DNA of 64,000 nucleotides from Anthonomus grandis grandis. Lineage: Eukaryota; Arthropoda; Insecta; Coleoptera; Curculionidae. The notes under the pieces were generated by a model, which worked only from the letters and a program-made list of their open reading frames with translations, was not told the origin of the DNA and did no database searches. The stretch's first letter is position 1, and every line of letters begins with the position of its first letter. Where the stretch lies: assembly GCF_022605725.1 (NCBI RefSeq), contig NC_065556.1, positions 29,123,140 to 29,187,139 of the forward strand, in the 5' to 3' direction. The position numbers and the translations under genes were made by a program. Shown here one piece after another: positions 12,301 through 22,921 of this stretch.

Positions 12301-15300
12301 CAAAAATTTATCCAATGTAAAATCATACGTTTTACGTGTCCCTAGATATTTTCTTACGTTCCCCTATATATTTAATAGAAACCTCTAGTTATTTATTAAA
12401 AAATTAATCAATTATTACACACCTTTTAAATATATTACCCTAAGATCTCACTTATTAATAGGAATATTCCTACGAAATGAAATATTCTTTGTGTCAATTA
12501 TTCCAAGTAAATATTTTTGGAAATAAAGTCCAAAGACAAAGTATGGAGTTGAAGATGTTGACTCATTTTAAAAAGTCCAATATTTAAGAAACTATTGGGA
12601 ACACTCTCATGAAACAAAAAGCATACTATTCAATGGAATATTTTGTAAAACTATTCCTTAAGGGAAAGTGAGAAGCGGTAGAGATGAGGAAAGTCCAAAA
12701 AAAAGTCGATATATGACACTCTCAGGCTTCTTTGGTCCAACAACCCTTGACGATCGTAATGAAATTATGCTTCTCGCATATAGTAGCATAAACTACGTAA
12801 GAAAAACACAATTTCCAGAAGATCCAGGACGTACCGGGGAAGTGAGAAGCGGTAGAGACGAGAAAAGTCTAAAAAAAAGTCGATATTACATTTTCAGGCT
12901 TCTCTGGTCCAAGAACCCTGGACGATCGTAATGAAATTATGCTTCTCGTATGTAGTGGGATAAACTACGTAAGAAAAATAGAATTTCCAGAAGATACAGG
13001 ACGTACCGGGGAAGTGAGAAGCGGTAGAGACGAGGAAAGTCTAAGAAAAATTCGATATTACATTCTCAGGCTTCTCTGGTCTAAGAACCCTTAACGATCG
13101 TAATGAAATTATGCTTCTCGTATGTAGTGGGATAAACTACGTAAGAAAAATAGAATTTCCAGAAGATCCAGGACGTACCGGGGAAGTGAGAAGCGGTAGA
13201 GACGAGGAAAGTCAAAAAAAAAGTCGATATTACATTCTCAGGCTTCTCTGGTCCAAGAACCCTTAACGATCGTAATGAAATTATGCTTCTCGTATGTAGT
13301 GGGATAAACTACGTAAGAAAAATATAATTTCCAGAAGATCCAGGACGTACCGGGGAAATGAGAAGCGGTAGAGACGAGGAAAATCTAAAAAAAAGTCGAT
13401 ATTACATTCTCAGGCTTCTCTGGTCCAAGAACCCTTAACGATCGTAATGAAATTATGCTTCTCGTATGTAGTGGGATAAACTACGTAAGAAAAATAGAAT
13501 TTCCAGAAGATACAGGACGTACCGGGGAAGTGAGAAGCGGTAGAGACGAGGAAAGTCTAAGAAAAATTCGATATTACATTCTCAGGCTTCTCTGGTCTAA
13601 GAACCCTTAACGATCGTAATGAAATTATGCTTCTCGTATGTAGTGGGATAAACTACGTAAGAAAAATAGAATTTCCAGAAGATCCAGGACGTACCGGGGA
13701 AGTGAGAAGCGGTAGAGACGAGGAAAGTCAAAAAAAAAGTCGATATTACATTCTCAGGCTTCTCTGGTCCAAGAACCCTTAACGATCGTAATGAAATTAT
13801 GCTTCTCGTATGTAGTGGGATAAACTACGTAAGAAAAATATAATTTCCAGAAGATCCAGGACGTACCGGGGAAATGAGAAGCGGTAGAGACGAGGAAAAT
13901 CTAAAAAAAAGTCGATATTACATTCTCAGGCTTCTCTGGTCCAAGAACCCTAGACGATCGTAATGAAATTATGCTTCTCGTATGTAGTGGGATAAACTAC
14001 GTAAGAAAAATAAAATTTCCAGAAGATCCAGGACGTACCGAAGAAGTGAGAAGCGGTAGAGACGAGGAAAATCTAAAAAAAGTCGATATATGACACTCTC
14101 AGGCTTCTCTGGTCCAAGAACCCTTGACGATTGTAATGAAATTATGCTTCTCTTATGTAGTGGGATAAACTACGTAAGAAAAATAAAATTTCCAGAAGAT
14201 CCAGGACGTACCGGGGAAGTGAGAAGCGGTAGAGACGAGGAAAGTCCAAAGATCGTGATTAACTGTTCGAAGTAAAAGTTTCGGCAATATCGGCCGTTTT
14301 AAGTAACGGTGTCCAAGGGCAATATATACTCTTCAATATGACCACTCAATTTAAAGTCCAGGTTTTTGCTATTCGTAGTGAAAAAAATGCATACCTATTG
14401 ATTAAACGTAATAAACATAAACGAGATAAATAAAAATTGGCATAAATTAAATTAAGTTTATAAACTACCTGGAATAATTCATTAAATTCCAATGACATTT
14501 ATATTAAAATTATTTTACAATTCCAGGCAGTTCAGTTATTTTAACATAATCAAAGCTATCGCTCAATTGCCTGGAAGAATCCATTAAATTCCAACGATAA
14601 ATTTAAATTACAAATATTTATCCAATGTAAAATCATACTTTTTACGAATCCCTAGATATTTTCTTACGTTCCCCTATATATTCAGTAGAAACCTCTAGTT
14701 ACTTATTAAAAAATTCATGAATTACACTTTTTAAATTTATTATCCTAAGATCTCCCTTATTAATGGGAATATTCTTTTGATAAAATATCCTTTAAAAATA
14801 TTGCTTAAAGTATCAATTATTCCAATTAAATATTTTTGGAAATAAAGTCCATTTTAAGTAGTGGAGTTCAAAGACAAATTATGGAGTTGAAGGTGTTCGC
14901 TCATTTTAAAGTCTAATTTTTTACAATTCGCAGTGAAAAAAATGCATACCTATTGATTAAATGTAACAAACATAAACGAGATAAAAAAAATTGGCATAAA
15001 TTAAATTAAGTTTATAAACTACCTGGAATAATTCATTGATTCCAATGACATTTAAATTAAAATTATTTTACAATTCCAGGCAGTTCAGTTATTTTAACAT
15101 AATCAAAGCTATCGCTCTATTGCCTGGAAAAATCCATTAAATTCCAATGAGATTTAAATTACCAATAATTAACTTTTTCTAATTTTATATTCCAGGTAAT
15201 TAAATCTCAAGAAATTTCAGACCATGACCGTCTGGAATTTTGTAAAATTTTAACCCTAATTGACCTGAGAGTTCTTGGATCGGGTTGACCATTAGCAAAA

Positions 15301-18279
15301 ATTTGAAATGTGCCATTCGACATGATTGGTATCATGTCAGTGTTAAATTTTTGACAAGTATAAAAACATTTTGACAGCATTAAATTCTTATTTAAGAAAC
15401 CTGTTTAAAAAACCCTTTACAATTAAAGAGTTACACAAAAAAAAAACATTTAATCTAATTTTATGAGTATTATTTAATTTTATTAACTTCCTATTTATGT
15501 TTCAATGGCTCCATTCAAATAAAATAGTGTAAAATCATACGTTTTACGAATCCCTACATATTTTCTTACGTTCCCCTATATATTTATTACAAACCTCTAG
15601 TTATTTATTAAAAAATTCATGAATTATTACACACCTTCTCAATATATTATGCTAGTGAATAGCATTATTTGATCTTATTCTTGTTTGCCTATACATTACG
15701 TATTTTCCTATTAATGTTTCAATGGCTGCATTTAGAAAAATTATTTCTACAAAAATCCATGCCACAGTAAATCATAATATCTACAAACCCCTAGATATTT
15801 TTTTACGCTCACCTATAAATTATTAAAATTATATTACATATTCCTTCTCTACAAAAATAGTGCTTAAGAATTTTTGTTATAAAATCAATGGTTTTTAAGA
15901 TATTTGGCTTAGAAGCACTTAATGACAACTAATTCTGCATAATCCTTAACATATTTGCATTTTAGTTTATTTTATCAAAAAATTGCTTAGGGATTAAATT
16001 ACTATTTAGATCCAGCTCTATAAAAGCGATTCCTGAAAAAGTCATAGTATCAATAGTTTTTGAGATATTTGACGTAGAAGAAATATATGCCCAATAACCT
16101 TGGATATTTCTTTGAATATTTTCATTGCTTCTTTCAAAAAAATGCCTCGAATTAATTTAATTCATCCTTCTAATTGAATATATTACTTAAATCCTGCTCT
16201 ATAAAAATGATTGCTAACAATTTTCTCATATAATCAATAAAAAAATTGCAAATCGGGTCGTACGAGGAAGAAGTGATAATGTCACCGTACCGGTCGATAC
16301 TCTGGTGAACTTGACCAACCATAATGAACTGTGGACTATGATGTTAAAAGAATGTGGTTTGTGTACAAAATAACGTTTTTAGGTGGGACTCCTCAAAATC
16401 TACTTAACCAGGATCTAACCCCTCGCTTCTTTTCAGGTACCTCAAAGAGACTTAAAAAAAAATTCACCAAAAACTACAATAAAACCTCTCGCTCGTCCGT
16501 TGGTGAACAAGAGGAATTTTGGCACCAAGACGAGTTCCCCATAGAATCAATGTCCAGATCCCTACAGGATGAAACGAGGAGGTTCCTGATGTGGAAACTT
16601 TCGCTTCCCGAGACGTTTCTACCGAACAGTTTCCTCAGGATCGCCTCCAAAGTAAAGCTGCTAAAAAGTAAAGTTATTATTTAGATCCAGTTTTATAAAA
16701 ATGATATTTGATAGAATCAATTATTTTTGTGATAAATATCTTAGAAGCACTTGATGCTCACTAACTCTAAATAATTTTTACTTTTACAAACCTCTAGTTA
16801 TTTGATAAAAAAAATTAATGAATTATTACACACCTTCTAAATACATTACCCCAATGAATAGAGAGAGATATACAATAGCACCATTTAATCTAATTCTCGG
16901 TTGCTTATGCATTACCGTCTATTTATGTTTCTATTACCTACATTCAGGTAAATTAGTTAATTAATTAAATTTTGCTATGAAGTACGATCAGGCAAGTTGT
17001 CGTGTCCTGAAAATTGTTTTTCGCATAAAAGATTCTCACAAAAAATTAATTGATATGGCGGAAAATTTTCGTATAGATATATTGTAACTGGTTCGATACT
17101 TTGGAAGTTTTCCGATTACGAGTCACCGGAGCCAATTCAAACTTTCGGCCATTAATTTGAGAAGAAGTTGTATAATAGGCGGTCTTGTTTAGTTCCTTTC
17201 TAGTTTATTATGACTTGGAAAGTTCCGTCTAAAGGATTTCATTTTGGAAGGATATGCTATATTTTGGGCCGGGGACTTACGGTTTAAAGTTTTATTACTT
17301 ATCATTGCAGACCCAACTATATAATTACGTAAGAAAACTTTGATTTCAGTGTTGAAGGTGAACCTGGAAAGTCGACATTATTTAAGCTAAAATTTACTCA
17401 CAATATTCAGTATTAACAGATATAAAAAATAAGAATTTAAGGCAATTAAATAATTTTTCTGATCAATTTTTCCACAATCTTCTGAGAGATTAAGGACCAA
17501 AAAGCTCTTAACGACTGAAAATGAAATTGAAAATTTGTTTTGTTGCCTCTAAATTCTCAAGCAGTTTTTTATGCTAATATAAAACTCTCGAATAAGAAGC
17601 GCATGCAGCGCATTGAAAACCCATTTTATAATTAAATATTGCTTCGCTAAGCCCCTCATAAAATCTTTCCGAGCGTAATAAACCACCCGTAGTCCTTAAA
17701 CTGGAACAAAATTGTGTCAGGAATTTATTATATTTACTTTATTATGCCCTAATGCAACATTATTTATTCATAAATAAAATTATAGATAGGAGTTCGTAAG
17801 GAAATATCTAGGGGCACGTGCACATTCAATTTACTAAATCGCCTCAGTCTGTCGAGGAAAAAATCGAATTTTCGGAATCAGATATAGGAAATTGTTTTAT
17901 TCGGGAGAGCAAAGCTTAATCTGGCCATTTCTGAGTGTAAGGGAATAATAAAATTCCGGATCAGGTCGTTCAGTTCGGGGTAAAGGAAACTTGTGTAGGT
18001 TCCATTGAACTTTCTTTAATGGAATTCTATTTTTTGCTCGCTTACCACAAGTGTGTTGCCGACAGCGCCCATAACGATCAAGAGACAATACATTCCAATT
18101 AGAATCGAGTAAAAGGGCTCGTCAATGGCCTTATTCATGACGTATCTCTCGTAAAGTTTAGGGTCGACTTCGTTGCTCCTATTGAGGACCTCGTTTAAGG
18201 TATTGTTGTCGAATCGATGAATTTCAGACTCCATTTTGCTCTCTTCTTTTAACAGGTGTGCAAATATGTAATAGAACAT
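26..18279 (-). CDS. NPFR: Neuropeptide F receptor, class A GPCR, five coding exons (whole gene span)
   Basis: Plasma-membrane receptor of the neuropeptide Y/F family that couples neuropeptide F to G proteins; in insects it acts in feeding and reward circuits (family knowledge). Five coding exons are visible: 18279-18046, 11229-10987, 10197-9937, 1029-790, 301-26. All junctions are phase 0, with AG acceptors and donors GTAAGC, GTGCGT, GTAAGT and GTAAGC. The spliced product is 417 aa from the ATG at 18279, or 402 aa from the ATG at 18234. A TGA lies directly before the 18279 ATG; the second ATG (MESEIHRF) gives a more usual receptor N-terminus. All seven TM segments are covered, with GNTLV in TM1, LAVAD in TM2, DRYQVIVYP after TM3, SWLPLN in TM6 and GMSSACSNPILYG in TM7. 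The last two strings are characteristic of insect NPF receptors. No frame breaks are seen. Introns hold large satellite arrays. Confidence 0.9.
302..789. other. NPFR intron 4, no further feature
   Basis: AT-rich sequence between the TM6 and TM7 exons, with intact GT/AG ends on the minus strand. I see no repeat or coding signal. Confidence 0.7.
790..1029 (-). CDS. NPFR: NPFR coding exon 4: ICL3 and TM6
   Basis: 80 codons between an ATTTCAG acceptor and donor GTAAGC. It begins AAYYRISYKL and has a basic ICL3 (KNRRQLRGRRLQK). TM6 follows with FCISWLPLNLFNL, which includes the toggle-switch W-x-P. It is separated from exon 3 by an 8.9-kb intron that contains the 367-bp satellite array. Confidence 0.9.
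1030..1700. other. NPFR intron 3, 3' part before the satellite
   Basis: AT-rich intronic sequence with a short (CT)n microsatellite at about 1460-1475. Nothing else is recognisable. Confidence 0.6.
1700..9440. repeat. 367-bp satellite array 1, about 21 copies, inside an NPFR intron
   Basis: Tandem monomers of 366-367 bp, seen as one block recurring every 367 positions from 2331 to 8934. Core copies differ at only a few sites. Edge copies at 1700-2050 and 9000-9440 are clearly diverged, and the first is shortened, as expected where unequal exchange homogenises the centre. Each monomer carries a G6-7 tract followed by GTATACCC, and two inverted arms built on ATATCTCGGCT about 120 bp apart. Each also has a 64-codon open frame on the minus strand (MSYLGYRRSYDL...). 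The period is not divisible by three, so the frame cannot run through the array. Subtypes differ at GGTGACCCAAA versus AGATGATCAGAA and at GAATCCAAC versus GAATTTAAC. Confidence 0.97.
9464..9718 (-). other. Unrecognised open frame in NPFR intron 3
   Basis: An 84-codon frame with a mixed, protein-like composition (MSEFRVVEYMEKEDSSTM at its centre) ending at a stop just outside the satellite. No domain is recognised, and there are no good splice signals around it. It may be a decayed transposon fragment or chance. Confidence 0.2.
9937..10197 (-). CDS. NPFR: NPFR coding exon 3: TM4, ECL2, TM5
   Basis: 87 codons starting VIVYP after a TTTTCAG acceptor and ending IIIVS before GTAAGT. It contains TM4 (LLLIWLVALILAMP), the ECL2 cysteine in DFCIENWP and TM5 (YSIFTLIFQYTVPIIIVS). 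Joining exon 2 to exon 3 gives the family signature DRYQVIVYP across the splice. Confidence 0.9.
10198..10986. other. NPFR intron 2, no further feature
   Basis: AT-rich intron between the DRY exon and the TM4-TM5 exon. The open frame at 10259-10501 is lysine-rich and looks like chance. Confidence 0.6.
10987..11229 (-). CDS. NPFR: NPFR coding exon 2: ICL1, TM2, ECL1, TM3, DRY motif
   Basis: 81 codons between an ATTACAG acceptor and the donor GTGCGT at 10986. It carries TM2 (NLAVADLLL), the conserved TM3 cysteine (FVCKTIGI) that pairs with the ECL2 cysteine, and ends exactly at DRYQ. The GTGCGT donor is weaker than the GTAAG donors of the other introns. Confidence 0.9.
11290..12600. repeat. 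Degenerate tandem repeat of about 480 bp (intron 1), left block
   Basis: Direct copies offset by about 480 bp; for example the block around GTCCGACAGGTGATTGAAAA near 11530 recurs near 12005. A third partial copy starts near 12300. Each copy contains ACAATTCCAGGCAGTTCAG and, about 50 bp on, CAATTGCCTGGAAGAATCC, an inverted pair. Each also has a T-rich 'TTACGTTCCCCTATATATTT' segment. Confidence 0.85.
12662..14250. repeat. 172-bp satellite array with three-monomer higher-order repeat
   Basis: About nine direct copies of a 171-173 bp unit starting GTGAGAAGCGGTAGAGACGA, at 12668, 12842, 13013, 13186, 13358, 13530, 13702, 13874, 14045 and 14219. The variants at 13013-13500 (ATTCGATATT, GTCAAAAAAAA, GAAATGAGAAG in that order) recur in the same order about 516 bp later. 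This marks a three-unit higher-order duplication. The array sits within the 480-bp family and inside NPFR intron 1. Confidence 0.95.
14270..16970. repeat. Degenerate 0.48-0.55 kb repeat family (intron 1), right block
   Basis: Continuation of the left block on the other side of the 172-bp array. The segment from AAATGCATACCTATTGATTA (14386) recurs at 14939, an offset of 553 bp. Further partial copies start near 15530 and 16780, with 'AACCTCTAGTTATTTATTAA' as a landmark. Copies become increasingly diverged towards 17 kb. Confidence 0.75.
16240..16684 (+). other. Coding-like fragment of unknown identity in NPFR intron 1
   Basis: A GC-richer island on the plus strand with an open frame ending at 16684. 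It includes EEFWHQDEFPIESMSRSLQD and ETRRFLMWKLSLPETFLPN. The stretch 16382-16435 begins GTGGGAC and ends CTTCTTTTCAG. It could be a 54-bp intron whose removal keeps the frame. Upstream, another frame reads through NRVVRGRSDNVTVPVDTLVN before a stop. I do not recognise the protein. It could be a nested gene, a gene remnant or part of an unknown transposon. Confidence 0.35.
16970..18045. other. Remaining part of NPFR intron 1
   Basis: AT-rich sequence up to the exon 1 donor. No repeat or convincing coding signal is seen. Confidence 0.5.
18046..18279 (-). CDS. NPFR: NPFR coding exon 1: extracellular N-terminus and TM1
   Basis: Encodes an acidic N-terminus with two N-glycosylation sequons (NNT and NRS) and most of TM1, ending GNTLV before donor GTAAGC at 18045. 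The next exon resumes IIAVFRKPTMRTPRN, the expected TM1-ICL1 continuation. The start is either 18279 or 18234. Untranslated 5' exons are not resolved. Confidence 0.85.
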
Positions 18280-19400
18280 TCAATCTGTGAGACTTAATTC
18301 GTTCGATGCTTCGGTTGCCTTAATTGAGTTCTCCACATGTTGGTCTGAAAATAATGAGAAAGTTATATTATTTTTCAACAAATAAAAGCCCTCGTTTAAC
18401 TAAACAAGTATAGTAATATACCCCCACGATTATAATTTCGACGCCTTATACTTAGCTTCATCCCTTGATAAACAAACCAGGCATATACTCTCCCATTATC
18501 CCCAGCTACTCCTTGCTTTACACGATATAATTTCAAAGAAGGCAAGGCGTAAGGAGGATTATCTTTCAAAAATTTCTGTGCAATTTTCGCGGAATTATAC
18601 TGATTAACTTGATGGGTTGTCAAGTCTGTTTAAGGAACGTCAAGTTTAATTAGAACTATATGACTTTTAAGGACAGCTAAAAAGCATCATATGCAGCATA
18701 ATAGTTGTAATTAGAACAGGCACAAAAAGCTATAAACAATATAATTGTTTACAGGCAAATTACCCGGAAAGTATTGCCCCTATCGTAAAAATTTGCCCGT
18801 GAAATGAGTAACAAAAAACGTCCTTAGGTCTATAACAGTAATTAGCCTAGTCAAATGGGGGAAAGTTTTGGTATAGTTTTGAAATTTTCTTTATAGATGA
18901 TTTTTGGAGTGCTTTACACGATTATCAAGTTTTCCAACACGAATTTTGACCCGTTTTGTGAAGGAAACTTCCTTAAAAATGGTATTTTTTAATATTTTAT
19001 TTAAAAAACTAAAAACATATTCATGTTAGGTAAATATTGGTTATATGAACGGTTCAGCCGCGTTGAGGACGCAAAATTATAGGTTTCTTCACCAACACTG
19101 AAAAAAATATCTGGATTCTGGCAAAGTAATGGGTTTCTTGGCTTTTTTTTTCTTATAGCAAAACCGCCGAGTTTAAACTAATAGTATTTTTCTTTCCTCA
19201 AGAGATCCAAAGTTTTTCAATCAAATCCCCGATTCATTTGCTATAATATTATTTATTGACAAAGCCGGTATTCTTGCCGCTAGCATGGGACTTTTAGCAA
19301 GATCTTATGATTTTAAAAGAAAATATCGATTTTTGTCATACGCGAATATGATTATCTTGTTCCTTTGTATTATTGTATTCCATCGTTTCGAGTTTCGGGG
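18280..19400. other. NPFR 5' flank / intergenic region between divergent genes
   Basis: Lies between the minus-strand receptor and the plus-strand SAM-like gene, so any NPFR promoter or 5' UTR exon should be in or near here. A 75-codon minus-strand frame at 18396-18623 (containing LPSLKLYRVKQGVAG) has no recognised family and no obvious splice link to exon 1. No TATA box or initiator is clear enough to call. Confidence 0.4.
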
Positions 19401-19508
19401 TCCAGTCAGTGTTCAATTAGGGTTCGACGTGCGACATCACACAAAGTACCGTGTATAGTGCATACTAATTTAGTAATTTACTTTCTTTTGTGATATTAAC
19501 TTTGAAAA

Positions 19509-21116
19509 ATGGGTGATATTGATGGAAATAATTTTAAACTGCTACTAGAAAAGTGGAACTGGGGCCACTTGTTGCAAAAATTTGCAGGTAAGTTTGTAAT
19601 CTTAAATTTTTTTCCTCCATATGGTTATCCATATGCGCTATGCGCACCGGCATCATCAGAAACTCTTTTTTTTCCAGTCCTTTAGCTTATAATAGGTTAG
19701 TTTAGGTTACAGGTAAAATCATTAGAAAATTAATGCTACATGTAATGCTAGCTCATGTAGCCTCCATTTTGCTGACGCCGTTTATATAGAACAGTGAATA
19801 TTTGTTGTCAAAATTATATGCTCTTGGCAGAAAGAATTTTCTTTTCCAATTACTGAGTTTACTCTTTGTTTAAAGTAACAAAATACTTTTATAAGAGTAT
19901 ATGTTTTTTTTCGAAGAGAAAGATCTTTTGTGATAAAATTATATGCCTTTGACATTTTTATTTTACAATTGGATTCTACAGTGTTTTTCTTAAAAGTGTA
20001 AATTTTCTTAAAACAGAAAAACTAATTTCACATTCCTATCTTTACTTTTTAATAGGTACCTATCTTTTAAGGTACATGTCAAATATATACAACTCCATAT
20101 AGAGCCTTCTAAAATTATAAATAGGGCACTTTTCCACTCCTTGTATCTTAAAAGCTATAGCTAACAAAAAGTATGGCATGCGATACATCAAAGTTCTTGG
20201 AATTTTGTAAAGAATTCAAAAGTACAATAACACATAGGGTGTTCTATTTAAAATAAGAAAGACGTTGTCAAGTTTACATAAAAGTAACAACACTGCATAC
20301 TAGAAAAAATATATGTCTAAAGTTTGCAAAGGTACCAAATTTTATTTTTTTAAATTAAAAATTAAAACAGATATAGAGGCAAATGATATTGCTGAGACCC
20401 GCAAGGTGATGGCCAGGAACTTCATCGATCGATGAAGGATTGGGGAACCTTTAACTTAAAAAGTAGTAGTAGTAGTAGTAGTTAGTATTTAGTAGTTTGG
20501 GATTTTGTTGGTAATACAGAATTATTTATTCACAGTTTAATTTTAGATAAAAGTATTGACATTGAGCTTATTAAGTATTTGTCAGTGGATGTTTTTGCTG
20601 CAAATATTGGAGATCGCATAAGGCTGACAAGATTAGTGCAATCAATGCAGAATGAAAAGGGGGAAGAGGATGTTGTTTGCAATGTAAGTATGAATATTTA
20701 GGACATATACAATACATACATTTTCTAATGTTTATTTAACTTTTGGCTGTTTCAACTTCATTTTATAATAAACAAAAATGCGCAACTTTGTCACAATTAA
20801 AACTTTTTTATATCTCTTTGTATATACTTAGTTTACGAGACCCCAAAAGTGAAGTAGCAATTTGCAAAACACCTTGCATACCTACTAAATATAATAAATA
20901 AGTCACATTTTTAAAATGGCCTTTGAAAAAATATCTATGATTTAAAATTCCCAAAAAAAATAATTAACAAAAATTATTTTTTATTTTTGGACCTTTCCTT
21001 TAAAAAAAAAACAAAAAATTACTAGTGATGTGGTACTGACTGAAGATGAATATATGCCCAATTTATCACCCCCGCCAATAGAAGAAGAAAGACACTGTAC
21101 TGACTCTTTAGTCTAG
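19509..21116 (+). CDS. Small SAM-like domain protein, exons 1-2 firm, 3' end uncertain
   Basis: Exon 1 (19509-19587) starts at an ATG after GAAAA and ends at donor GTAAGT. Exon 2 (20547-20683) follows an ATTTTAG acceptor, joins in phase 1 and ends at another GTAAGT. The spliced 71 residues read as one helical domain. LLEKWNWGHLLQKFADKSID, then IELIKYLSVDVFAANIGDRI and RLTRLVQSMQ follow the pattern of a sterile alpha motif (a protein or RNA interaction domain). A likely terminal exon at 21026-21116 encodes an acidic, proline-rich tail (VLTEDEYMPNLSPPPIEEE) ending DSLV and TAG. Its phase does not match the exon 2 donor, so an exon is missing or the gene is damaged. Reading through the exon 2 donor would instead stop at 20701. 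Confidence 0.55.
20040..20262. mobile_element. Partial, diverged copy of the 22-kb foldback family
   Basis: Shares an ordered set of blocks with the right half of the element at 22086-22921. These are CTTGTATCTTAAAAGC, AAGTATGGCATGCGA, TTCTTGGAATTTTG and a GGGTGTTC end. Lies inside the SAM-like gene intron. A short (AGT)n run follows at 20463-20483. Confidence 0.55.
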
Positions 21117-21119
21117 AAG

Positions 21120-22085
21120 TCTGGGAACGACTAGACTTTTGAGAGACACTGTATGTTTTTTATGTAGATATTTTTAAAATGCTCCTTATAGTTTTAAATT
21201 CAATATAATATAAGAATCCCTAAATGATGGATTTACAGGAATGTGCCTGTGTTAAGTTATTTTTCTTCGTTTGTTACATATTTCTTCTATGTAAATATTT
21301 TTTATGTTTTATAAGAATTGATTTCGAGAAAAGTTTTTGAAGCCAAACTTATATTAATTTGTAGGACTATGTTATTACGTTGTTCCTATAATTATTTACT
21401 GTTGATTTTTTATTTTTTGTTTGAACCTTAATATTTTTTTTAATATAATATTTCATACATTTGTTATGTTAAAACTTTGTTTAAACATAATTAAATAATG
21501 ATTTATAGAAAAAAATTGTATTATTTTTTTATGTAGGCCCATTTAAAAAGAAAAGAACTATAAGTATGTGTAGATACATATATTATAATACATATGTAGG
21601 TATGTATCTATAATATATTTTTAAAGATTCTATTTTATGGATTAATAATGTTTAATAAGGATCAATTATTATGTTTCAAAAATATATTACCTATCCCAAA
21701 AATAATGTATATAATATTTAATGAATGTTTGCAAAAATTTAAACTTATAATTTTATTGCTACAAATTAACAGAAAAATTAAAATCGGAAGCTGGCCTATT
21801 TTTTTATATTATTTGTAGAATAAAATTATAAAACTACTTTCTTGAAAAATTTTTATTACCAGCTATTATTACATCATGTTTTAAAGTACATAATATTTTT
21901 GGAGCAACAAATATTTATATGTACTCTTAAGAATATAATAAATAATTAAATATTTTCTTAAGAGTAGATATAAATTATTATTGCTCCAAACATATTATTA
22001 TAATATAACATATTTTTGGAGCATAATTGTTCCGTATTAATCAGAATTATTTAAAAAATTGACACCCTTAAAAATATATTATATT
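21120..22085. other. AT-rich intergenic stretch with a perfect-looking hairpin
   Basis: Very AT-rich. The only structure is an inverted repeat at about 21901-21987 (GGAGCAACAAATATTTATAT ... ATTATTATTGCTCC) with arms of about 36 bp that extend weakly outward to about 21887-22003. Confidence 0.6.
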
Positions 22086-22921
22086 AGGGTGTCCGCAGAA
22101 AGAATATCGAAACGCGTCTATAACTTTTTTTAGGTTAATTTTTTTTTGGTTAAGGTAATTTTCGTAGTAGCTTTTGGCGTTGCATCTAATGGTGTCATGC
22201 GTTTTACCTTATTGATGACATTTAAGGTTATGTCAAGGCCATATTCGATTTTTTAAGTGGAACACCATATTTTTTATTATTTTTTTTAATTTAGCATAAA
22301 ATTACAAGAATTTGGATGTTCCATATGCCATACTTTTATTCAACTGTTTTTAAGATACAGACAGTTGCACTTTTAATGACTTGAAAAGGCTCTAGAGCCA
22401 ATACTATTCATGATAGAGAAAAAACGAGAGAGTTCACTTTGCTATCTTAACTTTTTAACACCCATCTTTTGAGATGCATGACACTTGTCAAAATCTTTGA
22501 CAGATATTTTTGACGGGTGTCATATTTGATACGTATATTAAAAGATAGATATTGGAAAGTTAAGATAGGAAAGCGAAATTCTTTTTCTCTATCTTTAATA
22601 GAATTGGCTCTGGAGCCTCTTAAAGTCAATAAAAGTGCAATTTTCAACTCCCTGTATCTTAAAAACACTTAAATAAAAGTATGGCATGTGAAACATTAAA
22701 ATTCTTGTAATTTTATGCTAAATTAAAAAAATAATAAAAAATATGTCCAGTTAAAAAATCGAATATGACCTTGAAATAACCTTAAATGTTATTGATAAGG
22801 TCAAACGCATGACACCAATAGATGCAATGCCAAAAGCTACTACGAAAATGACCATAACTTAAAAACAAATTAACCTAAAAAAAAGTTATAGACGTATCTC
22901 GATACTTTCTAGACACCCTGT
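22086..22921. mobile_element. 836-bp foldback element, near-complete palindrome
   Basis: Ends AGGGTGTCCGCAGAAAG on the left and CTTTCTAGACACCCTG on the right. Aligning the left half to the reverse complement of the right half gives ordered matches all the way to the centre near 22500. Examples are TTTTCGTAGTAGCTTTTGGC, TTAGCATAAAATTACAAGAA and GACAGATATTTTTGAC. The arms are therefore about 400 bp each with no unrelated spacer. No coding capacity is visible. The ends belong to the CAGGGTG-type group seen several times in this window. Confidence 0.85.

Noticed and set aside
17897..18088. 63-aa minus-strand frame overlapping NPFR exon 1
   Set aside because: It is in another frame of the TM1 exon and its intron; the receptor reading is clearly right.
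19401..19440. TCAGTG initiator as mapped transcription start of the SAM-like gene
   Set aside because: The match is short and no downstream promoter element at the right spacing is seen; cannot be supported without transcript data.
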